Shown: positions 7,583 to 14,826 of the stretch, piece after piece
Numbering within the stretch: position 1 is the stretch's first letter
Layout: the number at the start of each line of letters is the position of its first letter
Assembly: GCA_964565925.1 (NCBI GenBank)
Contig: CAZMGV010000031.1
Span: 1-19,445, forward strand
DNA length: 19,445 nt
Direction: 5' to 3'
Source of the DNA: CAZMGV01 sp964565925
GTDB lineage: Bacteria > JAGRBM01 > JAHCIT01
Program-made: the position numbers and the translations under genes
Notes under the pieces: model-generated
The model's database searches: none
What the model was told of the DNA's origin: nothing
The model's input: the letters and a program-made list of their open reading frames with translations, nothing else

Positions 7583-8389
7583 ATGAAAAGTTTCACGGAA
7601 AAGGTCGCCGTCGTCACCGGCGCAGGCAGCGGGATTGGCGAGGCCCTCAGCGTCGAACTGGCCCGACGCGGATGCGACCTCGCGCTGGTCGACATCAATG
7701 AAACCGGCCTGATGACAGTCAGGCACAAGATCGAAGGGCTGGGACGGCGCGCTTCGGTGCATAAAACCGACGTCTCGCGGCGTGACGAGATGCAGGCGCT
7801 ACCCGACGAGGTGATCTGCGAACACGGACATGCACATATCCTCGTCAATAACGCCGGCGTCGCCATGATCGCCGGGTTCGACGACCACACGATCGAGGAT
7901 TTCGAATGGATCATCGGCATCAATATCTGGGGAGTCATCTATGGCTGCAAGTTCTTCCTCCCGTACCTGAAGAAGGAACCCGATGCCCATATCGTCAATG
8001 TGTCGAGTATCGCCGGCTTCATGCCGATCTCAGGGATGCCCGGATACGTGCTGACCAAGCACGCCGTGCGCGGGCTTTCGGAAACGCTCCGGGTCGAACT
8101 CGCATCGCAGAATATCGGGGTGACCTGTGTGCATCCGGGTGCCGTGCGTACGAATATCCCTAACGCCGCCCGTTACCGGGGTCGGGCGGAGACGCTCAAG
8201 GACAAGGGAATGAAAATGGTCGGCAGATTCGGTGTACGCCCCGAACGCGCTGCCATCCAGATCGCCGATGCCATCGGGACCAATGAACCCCGCCTGCTGG
8301 TCGGCGCCGATGCCCGCCTGCTGGATGCGGTATCCAGGTTCATGCCCAAGGCACCGGGAACGCTGATGGGAATGTTCGCGAGACGGTGA
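7583..8389 (+). CDS. Short-chain dehydrogenase/reductase (second SDR)
   Basis: A 268-residue classical SDR. It has TGAGSGIG (residues 12-19) for dinucleotide binding, D37 after the second strand (LALVDIN; an acidic residue there usually means NAD(H)), NNAG (89-92), N114, and the catalytic S142, Y155 and K159 (YVLTKH). The C-terminal region (RPERAAIQIADAI, then DARLLDAVSRFMPK) resembles SDRs annotated as lipid or acetoin-type dehydrogenases. It starts 4 bp after the crotonase stop and ends the run. Together with SDR1 and the crotonase it could carry out successive oxidation steps on a CoA-linked or free lipid; the exact substrate is unknown. Confidence 0.92.
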   Translation: MKSFTEKVAVVTGAGSGIGEALSVELARRGCDLALVDINETGLMTVRHKIEGLGRRASVHKTDVSRRDEMQALPDEVICEHGHAHILVNNAGVAMIAGFDDHTIEDFEWIIGINIWGVIYGCKFFLPYLKKEPDAHIVNVSSIAGFMPISGMPGYVLTKHAVRGLSETLRVELASQNIGVTCVHPGAVRTNIPNAARYRGRAETLKDKGMKMVGRFGVRPERAAIQIADAIGTNEPRLLVGADARLLDAVSRFMPKAPGTLMGMFARR

Positions 8390-8809
8390 TCATCCGGTAA
8401 GATTACCTTCGGAACAGCCCAACGGGATTCGAACTCTTTATCCAGTGAATTTTAATGACGAAATCCGGCGCACGGCATTATTCGCAACAAACCCGAGAAA
8501 ATGTTCGAACTGCCACCTGTCTGAAATGGTCAGCAAAAGCGAAGAATTGTATCAGCGGACATTTTTGTTGAAAGTTGGCGGAGAGTACGGGACGAAGTAC
8601 AAACTCATCTGTCAGATAATCGGGGTATGGACCCAAGGTTGTTCAAGCCGATCCGTCGTAAAGTGAAAGAATACGACCTAACCTGATTGGCATCGAATGA
8701 CAGCGAGCGGATTGGATGAAGCGCCCAGTAGAACCACCAGTGAAACCTGTTCAAATAGTTTCCGTCCGGCCCTATCTCGGCGAATCGGCGCAGGATCGCG
8801 TCAAGGATC

Positions 8810-8929
8810 GTCGCCCTCGATTTCGAAATCTCCCCCGACAGCACGCCCGAAGAGATGGCCCGCGCGGAGGACTACATGGTGCGGCTCAGGTTCACCGATG
8901 CCTTTGAAAATACTCATGAGTTTATTTAA
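8810..8929 (+). pseudogene. Possible 3' remnant of an unidentified gene
   Basis: About 39 codons of protein-like composition (acidic and amphipathic, e.g. DFEISPDSTPEEMARAED) end at a TAA at 8927-8929. The same frame is closed by TAG at 8756, and no start with a Shine-Dalgarno lies between. The family is not recognised. It could also be chance coding potential in a short stretch. Confidence 0.25.
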
Positions 8930-8971
8930 TTGCTAGCTCACTAAAGCTGTGGCAGGCTGTTGGAGTTGAAC

Positions 8972-8987
8972 TAAACGAACAGGTTTA
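8972..8987. promoter_or_regulatory. Degenerate TAAAC-N6-GTTTA site just before tetR
   Basis: TAAAC at 8972-8976 and GTTTA at 8983-8987 are complementary with a 6-bp centre. This is the same arm sequence and spacing as the two sites before the ferritin-like gene (9732-9747 and 9788-9813). The centre is not palindromic. It ends 3 bp before the start codon of the tetR at 8991, as expected for an autoregulatory site. Confidence 0.55.
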
Positions 8988-8990
8988 CCG

Positions 8991-9629
8991 ATGTCCACTA
9001 TTCCCCACCAGGATAAACAGCTCTGGATAGGTCGCCCGCCGAGCTCCAAGCGCGAGCAGATCCTCGCCTGCGCTCAGCACGTTTTTGCCGAAGGCGGCTT
9101 TCACCAGACGGAAGTCCAGTCCATTTCAGACCGGACCGGGATCAGCAAGGCTACGATCTACAAGATATTCCACAGCAAGGATAACCTGCTGGTAGAGATG
9201 ATAAACGAGGTCATGAACCATCTCGGCGAACTGGCGCTACGGGCGGTTGCCGGCACCGAACCCCCTGTCCAGAGGCTGGAAAATGGTGCCGCAGCCATGC
9301 TGAATTTTGCTGAGAGCAACCGTGAACTCTTCGAGGTTATCTTTCGGGATGGAAGCCATCATCTTAAGGAAGTCAGCGAAGTTTACGAACAGTCTTTAAA
9401 GAGGTTTCAGCCGGCTATAGAGCCATTATTCGAAGCAGCCAGGGCAGACGGATATTTCAGGGGAGTGGATACGGGCATAGTTCTGGATACAGCCCTTGCA
9501 TGCCTCCTAGGGCAGTTCAGTGCCTGGCTGTTGCTCCATAACGGCAGGGGCAAGCTGGTCGAAACTGGGATGCGAACCATGCGGGCTCTGGTTAACGGCA
9601 TGTCAAAACCCGATGATCGGCTCGATTGA
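8991..9629 (+). CDS. TetR-family transcriptional regulator (diiron-gene-linked)
   Basis: A 212-residue TetR protein. The helix-turn-helix spans about residues 40-61 (EVQSISDRTGISKATIYKIF), followed by HSKDNLL. The C-terminal domain contains FAESNRELFEVIFRDGS and LACLLGQFSAWLLLHN, which resembles AcrR/TetR_C-type ligand domains that sense lipids or aromatics. An AGG (8981-8983) lies 7 nt before the ATG. A degenerate TAAAC-N6-GTTTA site touches the start region, and two better copies lie before the next gene at 9860, so this protein probably represses itself and that gene. It is transcribed in the same direction as the target but separated from it by 230 bp with its own operators. Confidence 0.92.
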   Translation: MSTIPHQDKQLWIGRPPSSKREQILACAQHVFAEGGFHQTEVQSISDRTGISKATIYKIFHSKDNLLVEMINEVMNHLGELALRAVAGTEPPVQRLENGAAAMLNFAESNRELFEVIFRDGSHHLKEVSEVYEQSLKRFQPAIEPLFEAARADGYFRGVDTGIVLDTALACLLGQFSAWLLLHNGRGKLVETGMRTMRALVNGMSKPDDRLD

Positions 9630-9731
9630 CCCGCCTGCCTAAGATTCATAAATCTCTATAAAATTCAGCGACTTACGTGAAGAGCAATAGAGACGGCCCT
9701 TCGAACGTCATCAGTCGACTATCCCCGCATC

Positions 9732-9747
9732 TAAACTCATGCGTTTA
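9732..9747. promoter_or_regulatory. Operator-like site 1 before the ferritin-like gene
   Basis: TAAACTCATGCGTTTA is a 16-bp inverted repeat with one mismatched pair. Its sequence differs from the core of the perfect palindrome at 9793-9808 by one base. It lies 41 bp upstream of that palindrome, so two dimers may bind and cover the promoter between them. Confidence 0.65.
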
Positions 9748-9787
9748 ATATTTTATTGAATTTAAAAATGAGCTGTGCTTAACTGTT

Positions 9788-9813
9788 TTAACTAAACGCA
9801 TGCGTTTAGTTAA
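9788..9813. promoter_or_regulatory. 26-bp perfect palindrome, probable main TetR operator
   Basis: Each 13-bp arm is TTAACTAAACGCA on its own strand, and the two meet without a spacer and without mismatch. It lies 46 bp upstream of the chosen start of the ferritin-like gene, where a repressor would block transcription. The core is shared with the sites at 9732-9747 and, in degenerate form, 8972-8987. Confidence 0.85.
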
Positions 9814-9859
9814 GCGCTTGAGCTGGTGGCAACCAGCTGGAACCGAAGGAGAACGGAAT

Positions 9860-10825
9860 ATGGCAATGGATCTCGATAGAATGGTGGAGAAATGCGAACG
9901 CGGGCAGTGGGACGTGAACTCTTTCGACTGGAAGCAGAAGCCGATCCCCCTTTCCCGGGAGAAGGAGATTCAGGTCTGCCAGTACTATACAGATATGTCT
10001 TATATCGAGCGTCTTGCCGGCGCACTTTTCCTGTCTCTTCATGAACGGATGGAAGACCCGCGGCTCAAAAAGATCTTCTGGTACTGCTATTTGGATGAGG
10101 TCCGTCACAGCCAGGCGGCGGCCAACCTTGCGGACTATTTCAACGTCCACAACTACAAGTTCTATACGCCGAACCAGTGGATGCTGCGGTTTATCCCCTC
10201 GTTCGTGAAGTCCGTCAAAACCCTTAACCCGGCGTTCGCCACAGGGGTGATTCTCGGCGGCGAGCTCATTCTCGACATCGCTTTGCTGCGGGGCCTGAAC
10301 GAATATGTGGACGACCCGCTTTCGCGGGAAGTGATCGAACGGGTGAACCAGGATGAATCCCGGCATATCGCCATGGACTTCTACATGACGGAGTATTTCT
10401 CGAAGAATAAGTTTCAGCGCGAGTCGGGCGACCGGACCAACGCCACACTGAAGCCGGAATTGTGGGGCATGTGGATCTGGGGTCCGGGCTTCTTCAACGA
10501 CGTATTCTTCCGTCCGATGCAGGTGGTCGATCCGACGAACATCCAGATGAAGGAAGTGGTGAAGCGGCTCCGCCGGTTCACCGACCGTGAGGAAGTGAAG
10601 AACAACCCGTTTGTGAAGAACTTCAAGGAAGCCTTCGAATTCTTCGAAAGCCCGGCTGGTTCGGCCATCGGCGGCGTGCTCGAAAAGACACTGCTCTGGA
10701 CTACCGGAATCGACTTCTCGTTCTTCCGCGCTGCTTCAACGGAAAACATCCGGGGCATGAAGGAAGCCAGCTGGACGAGCGCAGATGGAACAGAAGCGAA
10801 TATCCGGAACTGGGCTTCGGCCTGA
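9860..10825 (+). CDS. Ferritin-like diiron protein, probable oxygenase (R2/AurF-like)
   Basis: A 321-residue protein with the ligand pattern of a four-helix-bundle carboxylate-bridged diiron enzyme: E50 (MSYIERLAG), E80-x2-H83 (LDEVRHSQ), E135 (GGELILD) and E166-x2-H169 (QDESRHIAM). All ligands are present, so it is likely active, probably in O2 activation, oxygenation or desaturation, as in the AurF/CmlI and ribonucleotide-reductase-R2-like groups. The C-terminal 130 residues (WGMWIWGPGFFNDVFFRPM onward) are not recognised. AAGGAG at 9846-9851 places the start at ATG 9860; the frame opens earlier but that start lies inside the palindrome. It is a single-gene unit under two operator copies, probably controlled by the tetR at 8991. 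Its electron donor and substrate are unknown. Confidence 0.85.
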   Translation: MAMDLDRMVEKCERGQWDVNSFDWKQKPIPLSREKEIQVCQYYTDMSYIERLAGALFLSLHERMEDPRLKKIFWYCYLDEVRHSQAAANLADYFNVHNYKFYTPNQWMLRFIPSFVKSVKTLNPAFATGVILGGELILDIALLRGLNEYVDDPLSREVIERVNQDESRHIAMDFYMTEYFSKNKFQRESGDRTNATLKPELWGMWIWGPGFFNDVFFRPMQVVDPTNIQMKEVVKRLRRFTDREEVKNNPFVKNFKEAFEFFESPAGSAIGGVLEKTLLWTTGIDFSFFRAASTENIRGMKEASWTSADGTEANIRNWASA

Positions 10826-11404
10826 ATCTGTCTCGATGGCGTTCGTCGTGCCAGTGCTGCGCGGCCTGACTGTATGCCTATCGACCCTGTCTCACGAGTT
10901 ATTAAGTATGGAGAGAGATCTGACGTAACGAATGCTCATCACCACCAGCTGACTGGCAACCGGTCAGCATCGATCCGCACTTCAGCAATGAAGAAAAGAG
11001 GACGAAATCAATCCATGGCAACCGCGAAGTCAGCAACAGTCATTCCAATATCAAAAACCAAACAGCCGCAAAAAAAAACTTCGGATCACGTTTATCTATC
11101 CGGATCGACGCCGCTACACGGGAAAATTTTCTACCCATCGGGCCTTCGGAATGGGGACCGCACATCTTGGACTTCAGTTGCTAGGTGAAATCTGTCAGCA
11201 GCTGGGACACGAAGTGACAATCGACGACGAACAGATCACGCCATTTGTCCCGTGGATGGTGGGAAAGGCGGATGCCGTCCCCGGTAGATTACAAGTCCGA
11301 CGTTGAACTATTGCGTGCGGTCAGAGACCGACTTTTATACACATGGTCCGGAAGCGCGGAATTCCGCGTGGCCGTGGTAGTTTCAATCAACCCGGCTTCC
11401 AACT
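10826..11404. other. Gap between the ferritin-like gene and cysC, apart from the relic
   Basis: About 580 bp. Bases 10826-11014 show nothing I can name: no strong hairpin with a T-tract and no family-like reading frame. Bases 11015-11340 hold the radical-SAM relic. A 104-codon frame at 10874-11188 has no ribosome binding site, a composition rich in S, K and R, and overlaps the relic in another frame, so I do not accept it as a gene. Confidence 0.6.
11015..11340 (+). pseudogene. Broken 5' end of a probable B12-binding radical-SAM protein gene
   Basis: AGAGGA precedes an ATG at 11015 that begins MATAKSATVIPISKTKQPQ. After a run of nine A (11070-11078) the sensible frame shifts by one base. It then reads ITFIYPDRRRYTGKF, then HRAFGMGTAHLGLQLLGEI, then QQLGHEVTIDDE. 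This is the typical start of cobalamin-binding (BchE-type) radical-SAM proteins: a YPD strand, a G-x-A-x-L helix and a GHEVTIxD strand. A second shift of the same sense near 11278-11290 leads into DYKSDVELLRAVRDRLLY. The rest, including any CxxxCxxC cluster, is missing where the cysC 3' end begins (11405). I read this as a truncated, twice-frameshifted relic. The first shift could instead be a homopolymer sequencing error or slippage, but the truncation would remain. Confidence 0.6.
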
Positions 11405-11965
11405 CTATATTTCAAATCTGTCTTCCAGCCTTGTCACCAGGTTTCTACGCCGAAGTTCGAACAATATTCTTTCGACGCTTTCCTCGACGGTTTCCTGGTG
11501 CGTCCTGCAGATGACGTCGGGATGCGCCGGCGGTTCGTACGGATCGTCACGCCCCGTAAACGCCTGGACGTTGCCGGCTTTCGCACCGGCATAAAGTCCC
11601 TTTACGTCTCGCTGTTCGCAGATTTCGAATGGAACGTCCAGGTAAACCTCGATGAACCGGTCCGGTCCGACCATTTCGCGGGCTTTGCAGCGCGTGTCCC
11701 GGTACGGACTGATGGTAGCGGCTATGGCACTGACACGGTTCCGCGTGAGCAACTCGCAGACCCACGCAACACGAAGCACGTTTATATCCCTGTCTTCTCT
11801 GGAAAAACCGAGACCTTTGGAGAGGTGGGTCCGGACAACATCGCCGTCGAGTATTTCCGATCGTCTCCCATAACCAGTGCTGAGCCGTTCCTGAAGCTTT
11901 CCCGCCAGGGTGCTTTTTCCCGCTCCCGAGAGGCCCGTGAACCAGACTGTAAAGCCTTGTTCCAT
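11405..11965 (-). CDS. cysC: Adenylyl-sulfate (APS) kinase CysC
   Basis: A 186-residue APS kinase that phosphorylates APS with ATP to give PAPS, the sulfuryl donor for sulfotransferases. It has an intact P-loop GLSGAGKS (11-18), the DGDVVR segment (40-45), ISPYRDTR (85-92) around the family serine, FIEVYLDVPFEICEQRD, and the mobile lid GLYAGAKAG followed by FTGRDDPYEPP. Length and motif order are those of a stand-alone CysC. AAGGAG lies 6 to 7 nt before the ATG. It is divergent from cysD with a 44-bp near-perfect palindrome in the 150-bp gap, so both arms are probably co-regulated. Because cysN in the other arm carries a P-loop-less kinase-like tail, this gene is the likely real kinase of the module. 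Confidence 0.96.
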   Translation of the reverse strand: MEQGFTVWFTGLSGAGKSTLAGKLQERLSTGYGRRSEILDGDVVRTHLSKGLGFSREDRDINVLRVAWVCELLTRNRVSAIAATISPYRDTRCKAREMVGPDRFIEVYLDVPFEICEQRDVKGLYAGAKAGNVQAFTGRDDPYEPPAHPDVICRTHQETVEESVERILFELRRRNLVTRLEDRFEI

Positions 11966-12025
11966 CTGGATCTCCTTGCTGCCGCCAACCCGTTAACGGG
12001 CAGAAAATGCAGCCCGTTGGCGATA

Positions 12026-12069
12026 GCGATTGACAAAATGTAAATCTAGTTTTACATTTTGTCAATCGC
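12026..12069. promoter_or_regulatory. 44-bp near-perfect palindrome between cysC and cysD
   Basis: The 19-bp arms GCGATTGACAAAATGTAAA (12026-12044) and its exact complement (12051-12069) flank the 6-bp centre TCTAGT, where only the outermost pair fails to match. The AT-rich core is of the TGTAAA/TTTACA type and lies between two divergent start codons, which suits a dimeric or double-dimer regulator controlling both. The tetR inside the cysD operon (14823) is the obvious candidate. A bidirectional terminator is unlikely because both genes point away from it. Confidence 0.8.
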
Positions 12070-12115
12070 GCCGGATCCACGTCCGTCGCTTTCCTCGCGG
12101 ACAGGGTGGGGCCAA

Positions 12116-13024
12116 ATGGCACGGCACAGACTCACACATCTTCAGCAGCTCGAAGCGGAAAGTATCCACATCATCCGCGAGGTGGCGGCCGAGTTCGACA
12201 ACCCGGTGATGCTCTACTCCATCGGTAAGGACTCCTCGGTGATGCTGCACCTCGCGCTGAAGGCGTTTTATCCGGGCAAGCTGCCGTTCCCGCTGCTTCA
12301 CGTCGATACCCGCTGGAAATTCCGGGACATGATCACCTTCCGGGACGAAACGGCAAAACGGCTGGGGCTCGATCTCCGGGTGCATATCAACCCGCAGGGT
12401 ATCGCCGGGAACATCAACCCGTTCGACCACGGCAGCCAGAAGCACACGCAGATCATGAAAACCGAGGGGCTCATCCAGGCACTGAACGAAGGTGGCTATA
12501 ACGCGGCGTTCGGCGGTGCCCGCCGTGACGAGGAAAAATCCCGCGCCAAGGAACGGGTCTACTCATTCCGCGACAGGTTTCACCGCTGGGATCCGAAGAA
12601 CCAGCGCCCGGAGCTGTGGAAGCTATATAACGGGAAGGTGAACAAGGGAGAGAGCATCCGGGTATTTCCGCTCTCCAACTGGACCGAACTCGACGTCTGG
12701 CAATATATCCACCTCGAAAAAATCCCGATCGTTCCGCTTTATTTTTCGGCCGAACGGCCCGTGGTGGAGCGTGACGGCAATCTCATTATGGTGGACGACG
12801 AACGGTTCCGGTTCCTGCCGGGCGAGAAACCGGTCATGAAGCGGGTCCGCTTTCGCACGCTTGGCTGTTACCCCCTGTCAGGCGCCATTGAATCGAACGC
12901 GACGACTCTGCCCAAGATCATCCAGGAGATGCTGCTCGCGAAGCATTCGGAGCGGCAGGGCCGCGTGATCGACCACGACGAGCAGGGATCCATGGAGCAG
13001 AAGAAACGCGAGGGGTACTTCTGA
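12116..13024 (+). CDS. cysD: Sulfate adenylyltransferase small subunit CysD
   Basis: A 302-residue ATP sulfurylase subunit of the PP-loop (PAPS-reductase-like) fold. It joins sulfate and ATP to make APS, with the reaction driven by GTP hydrolysis in CysN. The pyrophosphate loop is SIGKDSS (about 35-41), and LSNWTELDVWQYI and GGARRDEEKSRAKER are family signatures. The frame is open from 12059, but that start lies inside the palindrome; the ATG at 12116, preceded by a purine-rich GGGTGGGG, begins at the usual MARHRLTHLQQLEAESIHI N-terminus. The stop overlaps the cysN start (TGATG), implying translational coupling. Confidence 0.96.
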   Translation: MARHRLTHLQQLEAESIHIIREVAAEFDNPVMLYSIGKDSSVMLHLALKAFYPGKLPFPLLHVDTRWKFRDMITFRDETAKRLGLDLRVHINPQGIAGNINPFDHGSQKHTQIMKTEGLIQALNEGGYNAAFGGARRDEEKSRAKERVYSFRDRFHRWDPKNQRPELWKLYNGKVNKGESIRVFPLSNWTELDVWQYIHLEKIPIVPLYFSAERPVVERDGNLIMVDDERFRFLPGEKPVMKRVRFRTLGCYPLSGAIESNATTLPKIIQEMLLAKHSERQGRVIDHDEQGSMEQKKREGYF

Positions 13025-14826
13025 TGTCTCACCAGTCGGAGCTGATCGAAAAGGATATCGAGGCTTATCTCGCCGAGCACGAGCAGAAGGAGTTGCTTCG
13101 CTTTCTCACCTGCGGCTCGGTGGACGACGGCAAGAGCACGCTGATCGGCCGCCTGCTGCACGATTCGAAGATGATCTACGAAGATCAGCTCCAGGCTATC
13201 CATAAAGATTCCAGGACTGTGGGTAATGCCGGTGGCGAACTGGACCTTTCGCTGCTTGTAGATGGACTGAAAGCCGAGCGAGAACAGGGCATTACCATCG
13301 ACGTCGCCTACCGATATTTTTCCACGTCGAAGCGCAAGTTCATTATCGCGGATACTCCAGGGCATGAGCAGTATACCCGGAACATGGCCACCGGTGCCTC
13401 TACTTGCGATCTCGCCGTGATCCTGATCGACGCCCGGAAAGGCATATCCACCCAGACCCGCCGTCACAGTTTCATCGTATCGCTTCTCGGAATCCGGCAC
13501 GTGCTCGTGGCCGTGAACAAGATGGACCTCGTGGAATTCTCCCAGGATGTGTTCGACCGGATCCGGACGGACTACCTTGCGTTCGCCCGTAAGCTGCGAA
13601 TCGGATCGGTGGATTTCATCCCGATGTCCGCCCTGGGCGGCGACAACGTTGTCGAGCGCGGAAGCCGGTCGCCGTGGTACGTCGGACCGACGTTCATGGA
13701 ATACCTGGAAAGCATTCCCGTCGGCAGCGACGCACCGAACGAGGCATTCCGGCTCCCAGTCCAGTACGTCATCCGGCCGGATCAGACGTTCAGGGGGTTT
13801 GCCGGCACTATCGAATCCGGCAGCATCAGGGTTGGCGACAAAGTGATCGCTCTGCCGTCCCGCCGGACGTCGCGGGTGAAGTCCATCACCCTCTATGGCA
13901 GCGAGAGCGAGGGAGCCGTCGCTTCGCAGGCTCCGGTCCTTACCCTCGAAGACGAGATTGACCTGAGCCGTGGAGATTTGCTGGCGAAGGCCGGAAGTGT
14001 TCCCCGCATCGCACGGACGGTGGATGCAATGCTCGTATGGCTCGCGGAAGCCCCGATGGTCCCCGGCAAACAGTATTATGCAAAACACACCACCCGCGTC
14101 GGCAATGCCGTCATCGACCGGATCGATCATGCGGTCGACGTGAACACGCTCGAACACAGGAGCGCACCGTCGCTCGGCCTGAATGAAATCGGCAGATGCC
14201 GGATCACCTTCAGCGAGCCGATCGCGTGGGATCCGTACGAAGAGAACCGCAGCACCGGTTCCTTCATTGTTATCGACCGGATGACGAACGTGACCGTCGG
14301 CGCCGGAATGTTGCTCCCGCCGGACCGGTCCGGGGCCGCTGTGGAAATAGCTGACAGAGAGAACCGGCATACCCGCGTCACCGCTGCCGAACGAATGGCG
14401 AGGTTTGGCCAGATGCCAGCGCTGATTCTTGTGACTGGCATGTCGGACAAGGAACGTCAGACTGTGGCGGACGGACTGGAACGCGCTCTCTTCGAGAATG
14501 GACGCGCCGCTTACTGTTTCGAAGAAGCCGCTTCCTCAGGCGGTCCGGGGGGCTGGCGGCTCCGGCTGATTGAGCAGGCTCTTGCCCTTACCAAGGCGGG
14601 AAACATCGCAATCATCCCGGCGCCTGAAGGGACTTTACCGGACTCCGAGGGAACCCGATCCTCGCTCGGCTGTGTATTGCTGGAAATCAGGCTCCAGTCG
14701 GCGGGAAGCCAGGGGACCGGAGGTCATGTTGATCTCCTGCTTGCCGCCAGCAGCGGCCTGACGGATGAAACGGTCGACAAGATGCTGGCGCTCCTCCGGG
14801 CGCGCGGAATTCTGGTGGACTCATGA
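13024..14826 (+). CDS. cysN: Sulfate adenylyltransferase large (GTPase) subunit CysN with degenerate kinase-like tail
   Basis: A 600-residue GTPase subunit of ATP sulfurylase. G-motifs: GSVDDGKS (31-38), DTPG (110-113) and NKMD (165-168), followed by EF-Tu-like beta-barrel domains to about residue 440. Stand-alone CysN is about 475 residues, so an extra domain of roughly 140 residues follows. Its start, PALILVTGMSDKERQTVADG (about 465-484), then LERALFENGRAAYCFEE, lines up with the beginning of APS kinase (WFTGLSGAGKST, then LExxLxxxGRxxxxLDGD). The P-loop GLSGAGKS has become GMSDKERQ, and the later kinase motifs are not recognisable. It is therefore probably a CysNC bifunctional protein whose kinase half has lost activity. 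The stop overlaps the downstream tetR start (ATGA). Confidence 0.95.
   Translation: MSHQSELIEKDIEAYLAEHEQKELLRFLTCGSVDDGKSTLIGRLLHDSKMIYEDQLQAIHKDSRTVGNAGGELDLSLLVDGLKAEREQGITIDVAYRYFSTSKRKFIIADTPGHEQYTRNMATGASTCDLAVILIDARKGISTQTRRHSFIVSLLGIRHVLVAVNKMDLVEFSQDVFDRIRTDYLAFARKLRIGSVDFIPMSALGGDNVVERGSRSPWYVGPTFMEYLESIPVGSDAPNEAFRLPVQYVIRPDQTFRGFAGTIESGSIRVGDKVIALPSRRTSRVKSITLYGSESEGAVASQAPVLTLEDEIDLSRGDLLAKAGSVPRIARTVDAMLVWLAEAPMVPGKQYYAKHTTRVGNAVIDRIDHAVDVNTLEHRSAPSLGLNEIGRCRITFSEPIAWDPYEENRSTGSFIVIDRMTNVTVGAGMLLPPDRSGAAVEIADRENRHTRVTAAERMARFGQMPALILVTGMSDKERQTVADGLERALFENGRAAYCFEEAASSGGPGGWRLRLIEQALALTKAGNIAIIPAPEGTLPDSEGTRSSLGCVLLEIRLQSAGSQGTGGHVDLLLAASSGLTDETVDKMLALLRARGILVDS

Larger units (their letters stand above)
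8390..8990. other. About 600 bp without a convincing intact gene; possible gene relics
   Basis: This gap between the SDR run and the next tetR has lower GC than its neighbours and several short overlapping frames, none with a clear ribosome binding site or family motif. A protein-like stretch occurs on the plus strand at about 8810-8929. It reads VALDFEISPDSTPEEMAR, then AEDYMVRLRFTDAFEN, and ends in TAA, with only a TAG (8756) and no sensible start upstream. A minus-strand frame at 8605-8844 is also open. I recognise neither. The gap looks like decayed coding DNA plus the promoter of the tetR at 8991. Confidence 0.5.

Noticed and set aside
8429..8442. GGGATTCGAACTC-like word resembling the T-arm of a minus-strand tRNA
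   Set aside because: The adjoining bases do not form the T-stem (mismatches next to the loop), and no acceptor, anticodon or D-arm can be folded from the flanks. It is too short to call a tRNA or an att remnant.
8445..8666. 73-codon frame with a CSNC motif
   Set aside because: Only one Cys pair plus isolated cysteines, no Shine-Dalgarno and no recognisable domain; likely chance.
8605..8844. 79-codon minus-strand frame
   Set aside because: No ribosome binding site or family motif. Protein-like in places (NRFHWWFYWALHPI) but not enough for a gene call.
10874..11188. 104-codon open frame on the plus strand
   Set aside because: It has no ribosome binding site, an unstructured S/K/R-rich composition, and lies across the relic, which has better family-like sequence in another frame.
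12026..12069. Reading the 44-bp palindrome as a bidirectional terminator
   Set aside because: Both flanking genes are transcribed away from it, so no transcript from them needs to end there.
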